Shown here piece by piece: positions 53,390-61,519 of a stretch of 61,519 nt of DNA. The stretch spans positions 1-61,519 of the forward strand of contig JBQNAI010000010.1 of the NCBI GenBank assembly GCA_052170555.1, in the 5' to 3' direction. The notes under the pieces are model-generated. The model did no database searches. It was not told the DNA's origin and saw nothing but the letters and a program-made list of their open reading frames with translations. Origin of the DNA: Scybalousia_A sp052170555. GTDB lineage: Bacteria; Bacteroidota; Bacteroidia; Bacteroidales; P3. The stretch's first letter is position 1. Every line of letters starts with the position of its first letter. The position numbers and the translations under genes were made by a program.

Positions 53390-54301
53390 ATGAATGAGAT
53401 ATTAGAGATAAATCATGTATCAAAGTCATACGAAACCAAAATGGCTTTGGATGATGTTAGCTTTGTAGTACAAAAAGGTGATGTGTTTGGATTATTGGGT
53501 CCAAATGGTGCGGGAAAAACCACGTTGATTCGTATGATTAACCAATTTTTTGCACCGGACAAAGGTGAAATTTTATTCGATGGAGAAAAACTTACAGAAA
53601 ACCATAGAAAAAGGATTGGTTATCTTCCAGAAGAAAGAGGACTTTATAAGAAAATGAAAGTAGGAGAGGAGGCTCTTTATCTTGCACAGTTGAAAGGTAT
53701 GAGTAGTATAAAGGCTCGGCAATCTCTTGATTACTGGTTCAAAAAATTTTCTATAGATGATTGGTATAATAAAAAGGTTCAAGAACTTTCCAAGGGAATG
53801 CAACAAAAGGTTCAGTTTATTACAACTGTTATGCACTCTCCGGAATTACTTATATTTGACGAACCCTTTAGTGGATTTGATCCATTGAATGCCGATATGC
53901 TAAGACAAGAAATTTTGGAACTAAGACAAAAAGGTGCAACTATTATTTTTTCAACTCACAATATGGAAAGTGTGGAACAAATTTGTGATAAAATAGCTCT
54001 TATCAATTCTTCTAATTTGGTATTGGAAGGTGCGGTAAAGGATATTAAACAACAATTTAAAAAAAATGAATATGAGATAATTATATCGGGTGATTATGAA
54101 GATAAGATATTAATTGATGGTGTTGATCTGCTTGAAAAGTATGAAGAAGATGGATTGTGTGTGATGAAACTTAGGATAGAAAAAGGTAAGAATGCTGAAT
54201 TATTGTCTAACATATTAAAATATAAAGATGTTATATCTTATAAGGAAATTCTGCCTAGTATGAATGAAATTTTTATTCAAACAATAAAGAATACGAGATG
54301 A
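53390..54301 (+). CDS. ABC transporter ATP-binding protein (NatA-like)
   Basis: The 303-residue ATPase has Walker A GPNGAGKTTL, a Q-loop, the signature LSKGMQQKVQF (close to LSGGQ), Walker B LLIFDEPFSGFDP and the H-loop His in STHN. A C-terminal extension of about 90 residues is typical of the sodium-efflux or lipid-type Nat ATPases (DUF4162-like). Its last 4 nt overlap the permease gene (ATGA), so the two form an exporter. The substrate may be Na+ or a lipid or peptide and is not determined. Confidence 0.9.
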   Translation: MNEILEINHVSKSYETKMALDDVSFVVQKGDVFGLLGPNGAGKTTLIRMINQFFAPDKGEILFDGEKLTENHRKRIGYLPEERGLYKKMKVGEEALYLAQLKGMSSIKARQSLDYWFKKFSIDDWYNKKVQELSKGMQQKVQFITTVMHSPELLIFDEPFSGFDPLNADMLRQEILELRQKGATIIFSTHNMESVEQICDKIALINSSNLVLEGAVKDIKQQFKKNEYEIIISGDYEDKILIDGVDLLEKYEEDGLCVMKLRIEKGKNAELLSNILKYKDVISYKEILPSMNEIFIQTIKNTR

Positions 54302-55647
54302 ATAAGTTATTGATAATCATAACAAGAGAATACTTATCTAAGGTTAAGAAAAAATCATTTGTAGTTTTAACTATTTTGGGACCTATATTATTGGTTTTGC
54401 TAATGCTCTTGCCGACAATTTTGAAGGAGAATGCTACTAATAGCTATAATGTTATGATTGTAGATTCTACGCCTAAAACTATTATTAATAATGATACAAT
54501 ATCTTTTTTTGATGGAAAATACAAAAGTAATGAAAAAGTAATTTTTTCTTATGGTAAAGATGTTACAAAGGCCCAAACTATGCTCAGAGAGGGTAAGGTT
54601 GATATGGTAGTTGAGATAGTTAAATCAAATGACAAGCCACCCATCAAAACTTTTTATTACTTTGCCGATAACGAGCCGAGCGTAGAAGCAAAGAAGGATG
54701 TTCAGCAACAAACAGAACAAATATTTAAGAATTCCATTTTGGTGGTCAATTACAATATGTCAAAAGAAGATATTTCCCTAATTAATAATCCTCAAATAAG
54801 TTCTTACATCATAGATATAAGGATAGGGCAAGAGTCATTTTCTTCAGTGAAAATAACATTAGGAACTATTTTAGGATTTATGATTTATTTTTTCATTTTT
54901 ATTTTTGGCGGGCAGATAATGAGGAGTGTTAGTGAAGAGAAGAATTCTCGTATCGTGGAAGTATTGATTTCCAGTGTTAAAAGTATTCATTTGTTGTTTG
55001 GTAAAATTATTGCGGTAGCATTGGTGGGTTTGACTCAATTATTTTTATGGATACTACTAAGTGTGATTTTGATTGGTAGCTTAAAAATAGCACGACCAGA
55101 TATGTTTATAGGTAATAACAAGGAGAAAATAGAACTAAGTGAAAGAATTATAATGGCAGATAAACTTGATACATTGAATATGGAAGTATCTGTAGGTCAA
55201 AAGGCAATTCAGGGATTGCAAGCTATAAATTTTCCTCTGGTTATTGGTATGTTTATTATATACTTCTTACTTGGTTATTTGTTGTACGGTACATTGTTTG
55301 GTGCGGTTGGGGCATTGGTAGATGAAGATGCCGATGCAGGACAGTTTACACTACCTATAACGGTCCCACTCATACTTGCTATCATTTGTTTGCCAATGGT
55401 TATGAATGATCCATCATCGTCTTTATCGCAATGGTTGGGTATTATTCCTTTTACTTCTCCTTTGATAATGTTGGTGAGAATACCTTTTGGTGTTGCTACA
55501 TGGCAGGTTTTACTTTCCATAGGTCTATTGATAATTATGGTCGTTTTGAGTCTTTATGTATCAGCTAAAATTTACAGAAGAGGTATATTGATGTATGGCA
55601 AGCAGATAAAATATAAAGATTTATTGAAATGGATAAAAAGATCATAA
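54298..55647 (+). CDS. ABC transporter permease (NatB-like, ABC-2 type)
   Basis: The 449-residue membrane protein begins with a cytoplasmic tail and one helix, then a large external domain (about 50-180). The ABC-2 core follows, with six or so helices (TLGTILGFMIYFFIFIFGGQIM, EEKNSRIVEVLISSVKSIHLLFGKI, and GYLLYGTLFGAVGALVDEDADAGQF). The EEKxxR segment is a hallmark of this permease family. It is encoded with its ATPase partner (ATGA overlap). Confidence 0.9.
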   Translation: MNKLLIIITREYLSKVKKKSFVVLTILGPILLVLLMLLPTILKENATNSYNVMIVDSTPKTIINNDTISFFDGKYKSNEKVIFSYGKDVTKAQTMLREGKVDMVVEIVKSNDKPPIKTFYYFADNEPSVEAKKDVQQQTEQIFKNSILVVNYNMSKEDISLINNPQISSYIIDIRIGQESFSSVKITLGTILGFMIYFFIFIFGGQIMRSVSEEKNSRIVEVLISSVKSIHLLFGKIIAVALVGLTQLFLWILLSVILIGSLKIARPDMFIGNNKEKIELSERIIMADKLDTLNMEVSVGQKAIQGLQAINFPLVIGMFIIYFLLGYLLYGTLFGAVGALVDEDADAGQFTLPITVPLILAIICLPMVMNDPSSSLSQWLGIIPFTSPLIMLVRIPFGVATWQVLLSIGLLIIMVVLSLYVSAKIYRRGILMYGKQIKYKDLLKWIKRS

Positions 55648-55705
55648 TGATGTTCTTGTAAATGATAGTTTTTTCATAATTTTTAGAGATTCTAAATAAT
55701 AGAAT

Positions 55706-56350
55706 ATGCAAACAACAGAAATTTCTTGTATAAAAGAATTATTTCCATTCGTAGATAATAGACAACTGGAACAATTTGCAAAATTGCCGGCACTTTATAC
55801 AGATTGGAATTCTAAAATTAATGTGATTTCTCGCAAAGATATTGATAATATTTTTCTCCATCATATTTTACATTCGTTATCTATTGCTAAAATTATTAGA
55901 TTCAGATCCCAAACGCAAGTCTTGGATGTTGGTACAGGTGGTGGGTTTCCGGGTATTCCGCTTGCTATTTTGATGCCCGAAGTAAAATTTTATTTGATTG
56001 ACCGTATTGCAAAAAAGATTAAAGTGGTGAACGCCATAAAGGATGCTCTTAGTTTGACAAATATTTTTGCTGACCAAATACCATGTGAAGAGGATACGAG
56101 AAAATATGATTTTATAGTTTCCAGAGCAGTAACTAATTTGTCAGATTTTTTAAAAATGACTAAAAATAAAATACACCAAAATTCCAATAATAGTCTTACA
56201 AATGGTATTCTGTGCCTTAAAGGAGCTAATGTAATAGAGGAACTTACCAATTTTAAAGGCAAATATACTATATACAACATAAATGATTTTTTTGAAGATA
56301 AATTTTTTACAACCAAACGAATAGTTTATTTACCGTGTTATGCGAAATAG
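55706..56350 (+). CDS. rsmG: 16S rRNA (guanine-527-N7) methyltransferase RsmG
   Basis: The 214-residue S-adenosylmethionine-dependent methyltransferase has motif I VLDVGTGGGFPGIPLAILMP near 73-92 and DRIAKKIKVVNAI for the adjacent strand. FIVSRAVTNLSDFL carries the family SRA motif. It methylates G527 of 16S rRNA. It stands alone, 58 nt after the ABC permease gene. Confidence 0.94.
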   Translation: MQTTEISCIKELFPFVDNRQLEQFAKLPALYTDWNSKINVISRKDIDNIFLHHILHSLSIAKIIRFRSQTQVLDVGTGGGFPGIPLAILMPEVKFYLIDRIAKKIKVVNAIKDALSLTNIFADQIPCEEDTRKYDFIVSRAVTNLSDFLKMTKNKIHQNSNNSLTNGILCLKGANVIEELTNFKGKYTIYNINDFFEDKFFTTKRIVYLPCYAK

Positions 56351-56409
56351 CTGATACTTGTTTGTATAAAAAAAAAGGTTAAATAGAAAAGATAATAATA
56401 CAAAAAAAC

Positions 56410-58914
56410 ATGAAAAATTTTTTTATTACAATAACATTAGTTTCGGGGTTATTTTGCTCCTTATATGCACAAAGACCTATAACATCGTTCAAAGCGGAAT
56501 CAATTTATAGTTTTAATCCTCCCTTTATACTTGATAGTATCTCTAATACAGGTAAGAAATTTACAGTCTCATCATTTCTTCAATCGCCGTTGAAACCAAA
56601 AGATATAGAGTCTTTGAAAGAGGGAAAAACAACCAATGGTATATTAACTCTATCAAAAGGAGTTAAAATGTATTCCATACAGAAATTATATTTTACCATT
56701 AATAACTATACTTATAAAGAGGAGAAAATCAATATTCAAACGAATGCCATGTTTAAGTTATCTATTGATGGTGTAGAAGAAAAAGAAAAACTGTCAAGTG
56801 AACAAGATATGGATTCCTCTTCTAATATTGTTATAACTAAAACTCTGGAACCCGGGTTACATTGGATAGGTATATCATTACTTTGTGATAAAAAAGATGT
56901 AATCTATAAAATTAAAGTAACAGTAGGAGATTCTTCAAATGAAGACTCAAACATAATAGAATCATTATCTGGTCTCACCCTAAAAACTATGCTATGTGGA
57001 GAAAATCCTTACAATATTTCGATGTCAAATAGTGGAGATTATTACCTAATAAAATATTACAATACTGATCTTAAAGGAGAGACAACTTACAGAATAGAAG
57101 TTCGCAGAACAAGAGACGGAATTATAGTTTTTAAGGATAATAAAACAATAGCATATTCCTGGTTACCAAAAGATAATTTATTGTATTACAGGGATAAGAA
57201 CGACATTTACACACTAGATCCGGAAAGCAAAGAACATAAATTATTAATGACCGATGTTCCGCAGGGAGATATAGAATTTCTTCCCTCTCAAAAGGATTTT
57301 ATTCTTTCAACTATAACAAAAAATGATAATACAAAAGATATCATTCATAGGATGTATTTACCTGATGATAGAATTCCTGGTTGGAGAGATAGAAAATCTT
57401 TGTCTCTATGTAATATAAATGGGAATATTCAGCCTTTGACCTATTCTTTTCGCTCTACTCATCTAAATGATATAAGCCCTGACGGCAACAAGATCTTATT
57501 TTCTGTTCAAAAAGACTCCATAACGAAGCGTCCATTCTCTTTTAATAGTATTTATCAGTTGGATTTAAATTCTTTTACTATTGATACATTGGTATATAAT
57601 GATGGTTTTGTTGTCTCTGCTAAGTACTTAATGGACGGAAAGAATATAGTACTTGTTGCAAGTAATGAGGCGTTTAATTCTATTGGCTCAACATTAAAAA
57701 AGGGTACTATACCAAATATTTTTAATAACTCTATATATCTTATGAATCTTGAAAGCAAAAAAGTAATACCTATTGCTAAATATTTTAATCCTTCAATAAA
57801 CAATGTAATTGTGAGAAAGAATAATCTTTATATTAAGTGTCAAGATAAAGATTCTGTAAATGTTTATTGCTATAATATAAAAGAAAATAATTTTATGTTA
57901 TTACATTTGGATGTAGATATTGTTGGAGGTTTTGATATTAGTGAGAATGAGACTGACATTGTTTATTATGGAGAAAATTATAATAAACCTAAAAGAATTT
58001 TTTATGCTTGTATAAATTATGCTAATATATCCCAGCCCAGTATTAAAGAAGTTTATTTTCCAAAAGAAAAGCAATTTAAACATATAGAGATAGGGAGAAT
58101 GGAAAACTATTTTTTCAAAATGCATAATTCAAATATAACAGGTAGAATTTATTACCCTTACGATTTTGATACAAATAAAAAATATCCACTTATTGTTTAT
58201 TATTACGGAGGTTGTGAACCGACTGACAGAAGTTTTGAAATGCGATATTCCGCTTGGCTTTATACACAGCAAGGCTATATTGTGTATATTATTAATCCGT
58301 CTGGTACTGTCGGATGGGGACAAGAGTTTGCTTCTCGCCACGTAAATGCTTGGGGAGACTGGACAGCAGAAGAGATTATTGAAGGAGTTAAACGTATTTG
58401 TAAAGAGAAAACATTTATTGATAGCAAAAAAGTGGGGTGTATGGGAGCTTCTTACGGTGGTTTCATGACTCAATATTTGCAAACTAAAACTGATATTTTT
58501 GCATCAGCCGTTTCTCACGCCGGTATTTCAAATATAACATCATATTGGGGAGAAGGTTTTTGGGGTTATTCATATTCAGCAGTCGCTTCAGCTGATTCAT
58601 ATCCTTGGAATAATAAAGAATTGTATACAACGCATTCTCCTCTATTCAATGCTGATAAAATAAGAACACCTTTATTATTACTTCATGGGACAGCAGATAC
58701 AAATGTTCCTATCGGTGAAAGTATTCAAATGTATAATGCCCTCAAAATATTAGGAAAGGAAGTGGAATTTATAACTATTAAAGATGAAAATCATGGTATT
58801 GTAGATTTTGAAAAACGTTTGAAATGGAATAATACCATATACGCATGGTTTAATAAGTGGTTAAAAGACGATAGTTCGTGGTGGGATAAATTATATCCAA
58901 AAGAACAATTGTAG
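56410..58914 (+). CDS. S9-family prolyl oligopeptidase / dipeptidyl-peptidase-like enzyme
   Basis: The 834-residue secreted enzyme has a signal peptide (ending LYAQ) and a beta-propeller over about residues 190-560. The catalytic domain starts with YYGGCEPTDRSFEMRYSAW and carries the nucleophile in GASYGGFMTQY (Ser near 684), an Asp in LLHGTADTNVPIGES, and a His in DENHGIVDFEKR. The fold belongs to peptidase family S9. It probably cleaves peptides in the periplasm or at the cell surface for amino acid uptake; exact specificity is unknown. Confidence 0.9.
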   Translation: MKNFFITITLVSGLFCSLYAQRPITSFKAESIYSFNPPFILDSISNTGKKFTVSSFLQSPLKPKDIESLKEGKTTNGILTLSKGVKMYSIQKLYFTINNYTYKEEKINIQTNAMFKLSIDGVEEKEKLSSEQDMDSSSNIVITKTLEPGLHWIGISLLCDKKDVIYKIKVTVGDSSNEDSNIIESLSGLTLKTMLCGENPYNISMSNSGDYYLIKYYNTDLKGETTYRIEVRRTRDGIIVFKDNKTIAYSWLPKDNLLYYRDKNDIYTLDPESKEHKLLMTDVPQGDIEFLPSQKDFILSTITKNDNTKDIIHRMYLPDDRIPGWRDRKSLSLCNINGNIQPLTYSFRSTHLNDISPDGNKILFSVQKDSITKRPFSFNSIYQLDLNSFTIDTLVYNDGFVVSAKYLMDGKNIVLVASNEAFNSIGSTLKKGTIPNIFNNSIYLMNLESKKVIPIAKYFNPSINNVIVRKNNLYIKCQDKDSVNVYCYNIKENNFMLLHLDVDIVGGFDISENETDIVYYGENYNKPKRIFYACINYANISQPSIKEVYFPKEKQFKHIEIGRMENYFFKMHNSNITGRIYYPYDFDTNKKYPLIVYYYGGCEPTDRSFEMRYSAWLYTQQGYIVYIINPSGTVGWGQEFASRHVNAWGDWTAEEIIEGVKRICKEKTFIDSKKVGCMGASYGGFMTQYLQTKTDIFASAVSHAGISNITSYWGEGFWGYSYSAVASADSYPWNNKELYTTHSPLFNADKIRTPLLLLHGTADTNVPIGESIQMYNALKILGKEVEFITIKDENHGIVDFEKRLKWNNTIYAWFNKWLKDDSSWWDKLYPKEQL

Positions 58915-59038
58915 AATAACTTTTCGTAAAACAAACATGTATCTAGTGATAAGAACACATGCCTACACAAAAATAACAAAACAAAAAATTGAAAATACAA
59001 AACTATATGTAAGTAATATTGTGTGATATTAATTAATT

Positions 59039-61408
59039 ATGAAAAAAATCATCTTATATATACAAGTTTTAATACTATGTGTCCCTTTGTTTTCACAAAC
59101 GGACAATGTGTCTGTTTCAGGCTATATCTACGATAGTCAAACAAGAGAAACACTTATAGGAGCAAATGTGTTTGATACCTTGAATAAAAAAGGAACTATA
59201 TCAAATGCATATGGATTCTATTCATTTACTTCAAAGAACAGAAATTTAACTTTGGAATTTTCCTATATTGGTTATCAAAAACAAAGTATTCATTTTTTGC
59301 TTAACAAAGATACGACAATAAATATATATCTTGTAGCGTCAACTGACTTAGAAGAAGTTGTAATAACAGACAAGACTTATGAGCAAAGGTTTGTTCGTCA
59401 AGAAGTACCCGGAAAGTTGGAGATTAATCCTCAAATTATTGCAAAAATGCCAACACTGACTGGAGAGACTGATTTATTAAAAGCTGTACAGATGCTACCC
59501 GGAGTTAAATCAGGAACAGAAGGGACTACGGGATTATATGTAAGGGGCGGAAATGCTGACCAAAATCTTTATTTGATTGATGGTATTGAGGTATATAATC
59601 CAAATCATTTGATGGGATTTATATCTGCTTTTAACACTGATGCAATCAAAAATATAGAGTTCTATAAAGGAGGATTTCCATCAGAATTTGGCGGAAGAGC
59701 ATCATCCGTTATGGATATTAGAACGAAAGATGGTAATAATGAGAAAATAAAAGGTGATTTTTCAATTGGATTGATTTCGGCAAAACTTAATATTGAAGGA
59801 CCTATAAAAAAAGATAAGACAACTTTTTCCATTTCTATGAGACGTACTTACTTGGATTTATTACTCAAACCCTTGATTAAGTACGAAACCATGGGAACTA
59901 AGGATAAAGTTGACTTCGGTTATCATTTTTATGATATAAATGCAAAAATAAAACATAGATTGAATGTGAGAAATACATTAACTTTCTCTATTTACAAAGG
60001 AAATGATAAATACAAATTCTCTTCTGAGGATGATTATATGGTGTTGGATAAAAGTAAAGCAAAAGTTATATGGGGAAATACGATTGCTACATTGGATTGG
60101 GGGCATCAATTTTCTTCGCTTTTATTTAGTAATTTTAGCATATCTTATAATAGATATAAATCTTTGGTAACTACTGAATATGATAGCAAAAATAAAGGTG
60201 GTGATATGGATAATTACCATACTAAATTTGATTTCAATTCTGGTGTTGAGGACATAACGTTTAAAAATAATTACAATTTTTATTTAAACGGATGGAATTC
60301 TTTGAATTTTGGTATAAATTATATTTACCATCATTACACTCCGGAAATAACCAAAGCCATATCTTTAGAAAGTGGAGAAAATACAGTATCACCCTATATG
60401 GTAGATAATCAAGAAAATGCCCACGAATTTGTATTATACATGGAAGATATCATGAATTTTACCGAAAATATTTCTTTGAGAGAGGGTCTAAGATTTGATT
60501 ATTACCGTGTTAACGGTGTATCCTATAAGTTTTTACAACCAAGATTTAGTGCGAGGTATTCTTTTAGAGATAATTTTTCGGTTAAAATCGGTTATGCTAT
60601 GATGAATCAAAATATACATCTATTAACTAATGGGTTATTTGCCTTGCCTACGGATTTGTGGGTACCCGTTACAAGTAAAATCAAACCAATTGTGACACAT
60701 CAGATATCAGGGGGTATTTTTACGCAAGCTATTGGGGAATTGGATATTTCCGTGGAAGGATATTATAAATGGTTATACAATGTAATAGACTACAAGGATG
60801 GAGTTTCTTCATTTAACAACTCGGAAAATTGGCAGGAAAAGGTTGCTCAGGGGGATGGTAAGGCGTATGGAGTAGAATTTACAGCACAAAAAAACAAAGG
60901 ACATTTCAGTGGCTGGATAGCTTACACATTATCTTGGAATAAAAGGTTATATAAAGGGAAAGAGATAAATAATGGGTATGAGTTTTATGACCGTTTTGAT
61001 GTTCGGCACCAATTCAATGCTGTTGTGAGTTTAGAATTAACAAAGAACTGGGAAGTTACTGCTGCTTTTGTAATCAATTCAGGGTCTAGAACAAATATTG
61101 CAGTTGCTAACTATTATAATCCTATTCGGGATTTAGGTTTGTCATCTGAGATAAATGATAGTTGGTTGATTAATGTTTATGGAGAAAGAAACAATTTTAG
61201 AATGCCGTCATATCAACGATTGGATTTGTCACTTGCTCATCATAAAAATACCAAACGAGGAGAGAGAATATGGTCTTTAAACATATATAATGCCTACAAT
61301 CATAAAAATGCTTTCTTTGTATTTCCATCTAATAAACCTAATAAATTAAAGGCATATAGTATTATGCCTATTATTCCCACAATTTCTTATTCGTTCAAGT
61401 TTAAATAA
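59039..61408 (+). CDS. TonB-dependent receptor
   Basis: The 789-residue outer-membrane receptor has a signal peptide and a carboxypeptidase-regulatory-like domain (VSGYIYDSQTRETLIGANVF, FSYIGYQKQ). A plug follows at about 130-235 (LLKAVQMLPGVKSGTEGTTG, LYVRGGNADQNLYLIDGIEVYNP, EFGGRASSVMDI), then a beta-barrel ending in IPTISYSFKFK. No SusD partner gene follows it within the window. The ligand is unknown. Confidence 0.9.
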   Translation: MKKIILYIQVLILCVPLFSQTDNVSVSGYIYDSQTRETLIGANVFDTLNKKGTISNAYGFYSFTSKNRNLTLEFSYIGYQKQSIHFLLNKDTTINIYLVASTDLEEVVITDKTYEQRFVRQEVPGKLEINPQIIAKMPTLTGETDLLKAVQMLPGVKSGTEGTTGLYVRGGNADQNLYLIDGIEVYNPNHLMGFISAFNTDAIKNIEFYKGGFPSEFGGRASSVMDIRTKDGNNEKIKGDFSIGLISAKLNIEGPIKKDKTTFSISMRRTYLDLLLKPLIKYETMGTKDKVDFGYHFYDINAKIKHRLNVRNTLTFSIYKGNDKYKFSSEDDYMVLDKSKAKVIWGNTIATLDWGHQFSSLLFSNFSISYNRYKSLVTTEYDSKNKGGDMDNYHTKFDFNSGVEDITFKNNYNFYLNGWNSLNFGINYIYHHYTPEITKAISLESGENTVSPYMVDNQENAHEFVLYMEDIMNFTENISLREGLRFDYYRVNGVSYKFLQPRFSARYSFRDNFSVKIGYAMMNQNIHLLTNGLFALPTDLWVPVTSKIKPIVTHQISGGIFTQAIGELDISVEGYYKWLYNVIDYKDGVSSFNNSENWQEKVAQGDGKAYGVEFTAQKNKGHFSGWIAYTLSWNKRLYKGKEINNGYEFYDRFDVRHQFNAVVSLELTKNWEVTAAFVINSGSRTNIAVANYYNPIRDLGLSSEINDSWLINVYGERNNFRMPSYQRLDLSLAHHKNTKRGERIWSLNIYNAYNHKNAFFVFPSNKPNKLKAYSIMPIIPTISYSFKFK

Positions 61409-61464
61409 TTAATACAAAATGAAAATATGAAGAGTCGCTCTACTAAAGTTCGAAAAAAAATACC

Positions 61465-61519
61465 AAAGTGTGACATTGGTTTATTAAAGTGTGACATTGG
61501 TTTATTAAAGTGTGACATT
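61465..61519 (+). repeat. Intergenic repeat family locus 12 (tandem 21-nt array, open at window end)
   Basis: Tandem units AAAGTGTGACATTGGTTTAT plus T recur at 61465, 61486 and 61507. The third is cut off by the window end after 13 nt. The heptamer is GTGTGAC in all. The array follows the TonB receptor gene and may continue beyond the window. Confidence 0.88.

Noticed and set aside
61465..61519. CRISPR array at the window end
   Set aside because: The units follow each other at 21 nt with no unique spacers between them and no cas gene nearby, so this is a tandem repeat.

Overview
The window is AT-rich, densely coded DNA from an anaerobic Bacteroidota bacterium, most likely of the order Bacteroidales. 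I infer this from five things: outer-membrane proteins with carboxypeptidase-regulatory-like N-terminal domains (a TonB-dependent receptor and a DUF5686-type protein), a type IX secretion C-terminal sorting domain, promoter boxes of the Bacteroidota form TTTG-N19-21-TAnnTTTG, very weak Shine-Dalgarno signals, and a myo-inositol lipid gene cluster like that of gut Bacteroides. Two [FeFe]-hydrogenase proteins point to a fermentative, H2-handling metabolism. All 41 protein genes look intact. I see no rRNA, tRNA, insertion sequence, prophage or CRISPR array.

Layout. 0.1-1.7 kb (minus strand): ruvX, def and a TPR lipoprotein. 2.3-4.8 kb: a DUF5686-like outer-membrane protein. 4.9-10.8 kb: the inositol lipid cluster, made of a nucleotidyltransferase/ATP-grasp fusion, a CDP-alcohol phosphatidyltransferase, an LPG-synthase-like membrane protein, a HAD phosphatase and myo-inositol-1-phosphate synthase. 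11.3-12.8 kb: guaA. 12.9-19.0 kb: three linked envelope genes (a periplasmic-binding-protein fold, a large secreted protein, and a TPR/PD40/OmpA-like protein). 19.2-22.7 kb: two transporters. 23.2-28.3 kb: mfd and recJ. 28.3-33.6 kb: a hydrogenase signalling cluster with two thioredoxin-like ferredoxins, a PAS-containing sensory [FeFe] hydrogenase, a SpoIIE/PP2C-type phosphatase and a ferredoxin-domain [FeFe] hydrogenase. 33.6-38.9 kb: rarA, a T9SS-secreted repeat protein (minus) and dinB. 39-45.5 kb: nhaD, a lipoprotein flavodoxin, a lipoprotein alpha/beta hydrolase, comF (minus), a small membrane protein and a MATE exporter. 45.9-49.9 kb: uvrB, an OmpA lipoprotein (minus) and an exonuclease III (minus). 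50-61.4 kb: a ClC channel with CBS domains, asd, a Nat-type ABC exporter pair, rsmG, an S9 peptidase and a TonB receptor.

The strongest unexplained signal is a family of short intergenic repeats found at about twelve places. A conserved heptamer, GTGNGAC (N = A, G or T but constant within a locus), sits in a 21-nt unit. The unit is either tandemly repeated at exactly 21 nt (1883, 11016 and 61465) or joined to long, nearly perfect hairpins (7498, 19071, 42324; related hairpins at 40429 and 53241). I saw it only between genes. The 21-nt phase equals two turns of B-DNA, which suggests a DNA-binding protein or a small palindromic mobile element.

The inositol cluster and the sensory-hydrogenase operon are the most interesting protein-coding systems. 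Both have relatives in known Bacteroidota, but several individual proteins carry unusual motifs, listed under findings.
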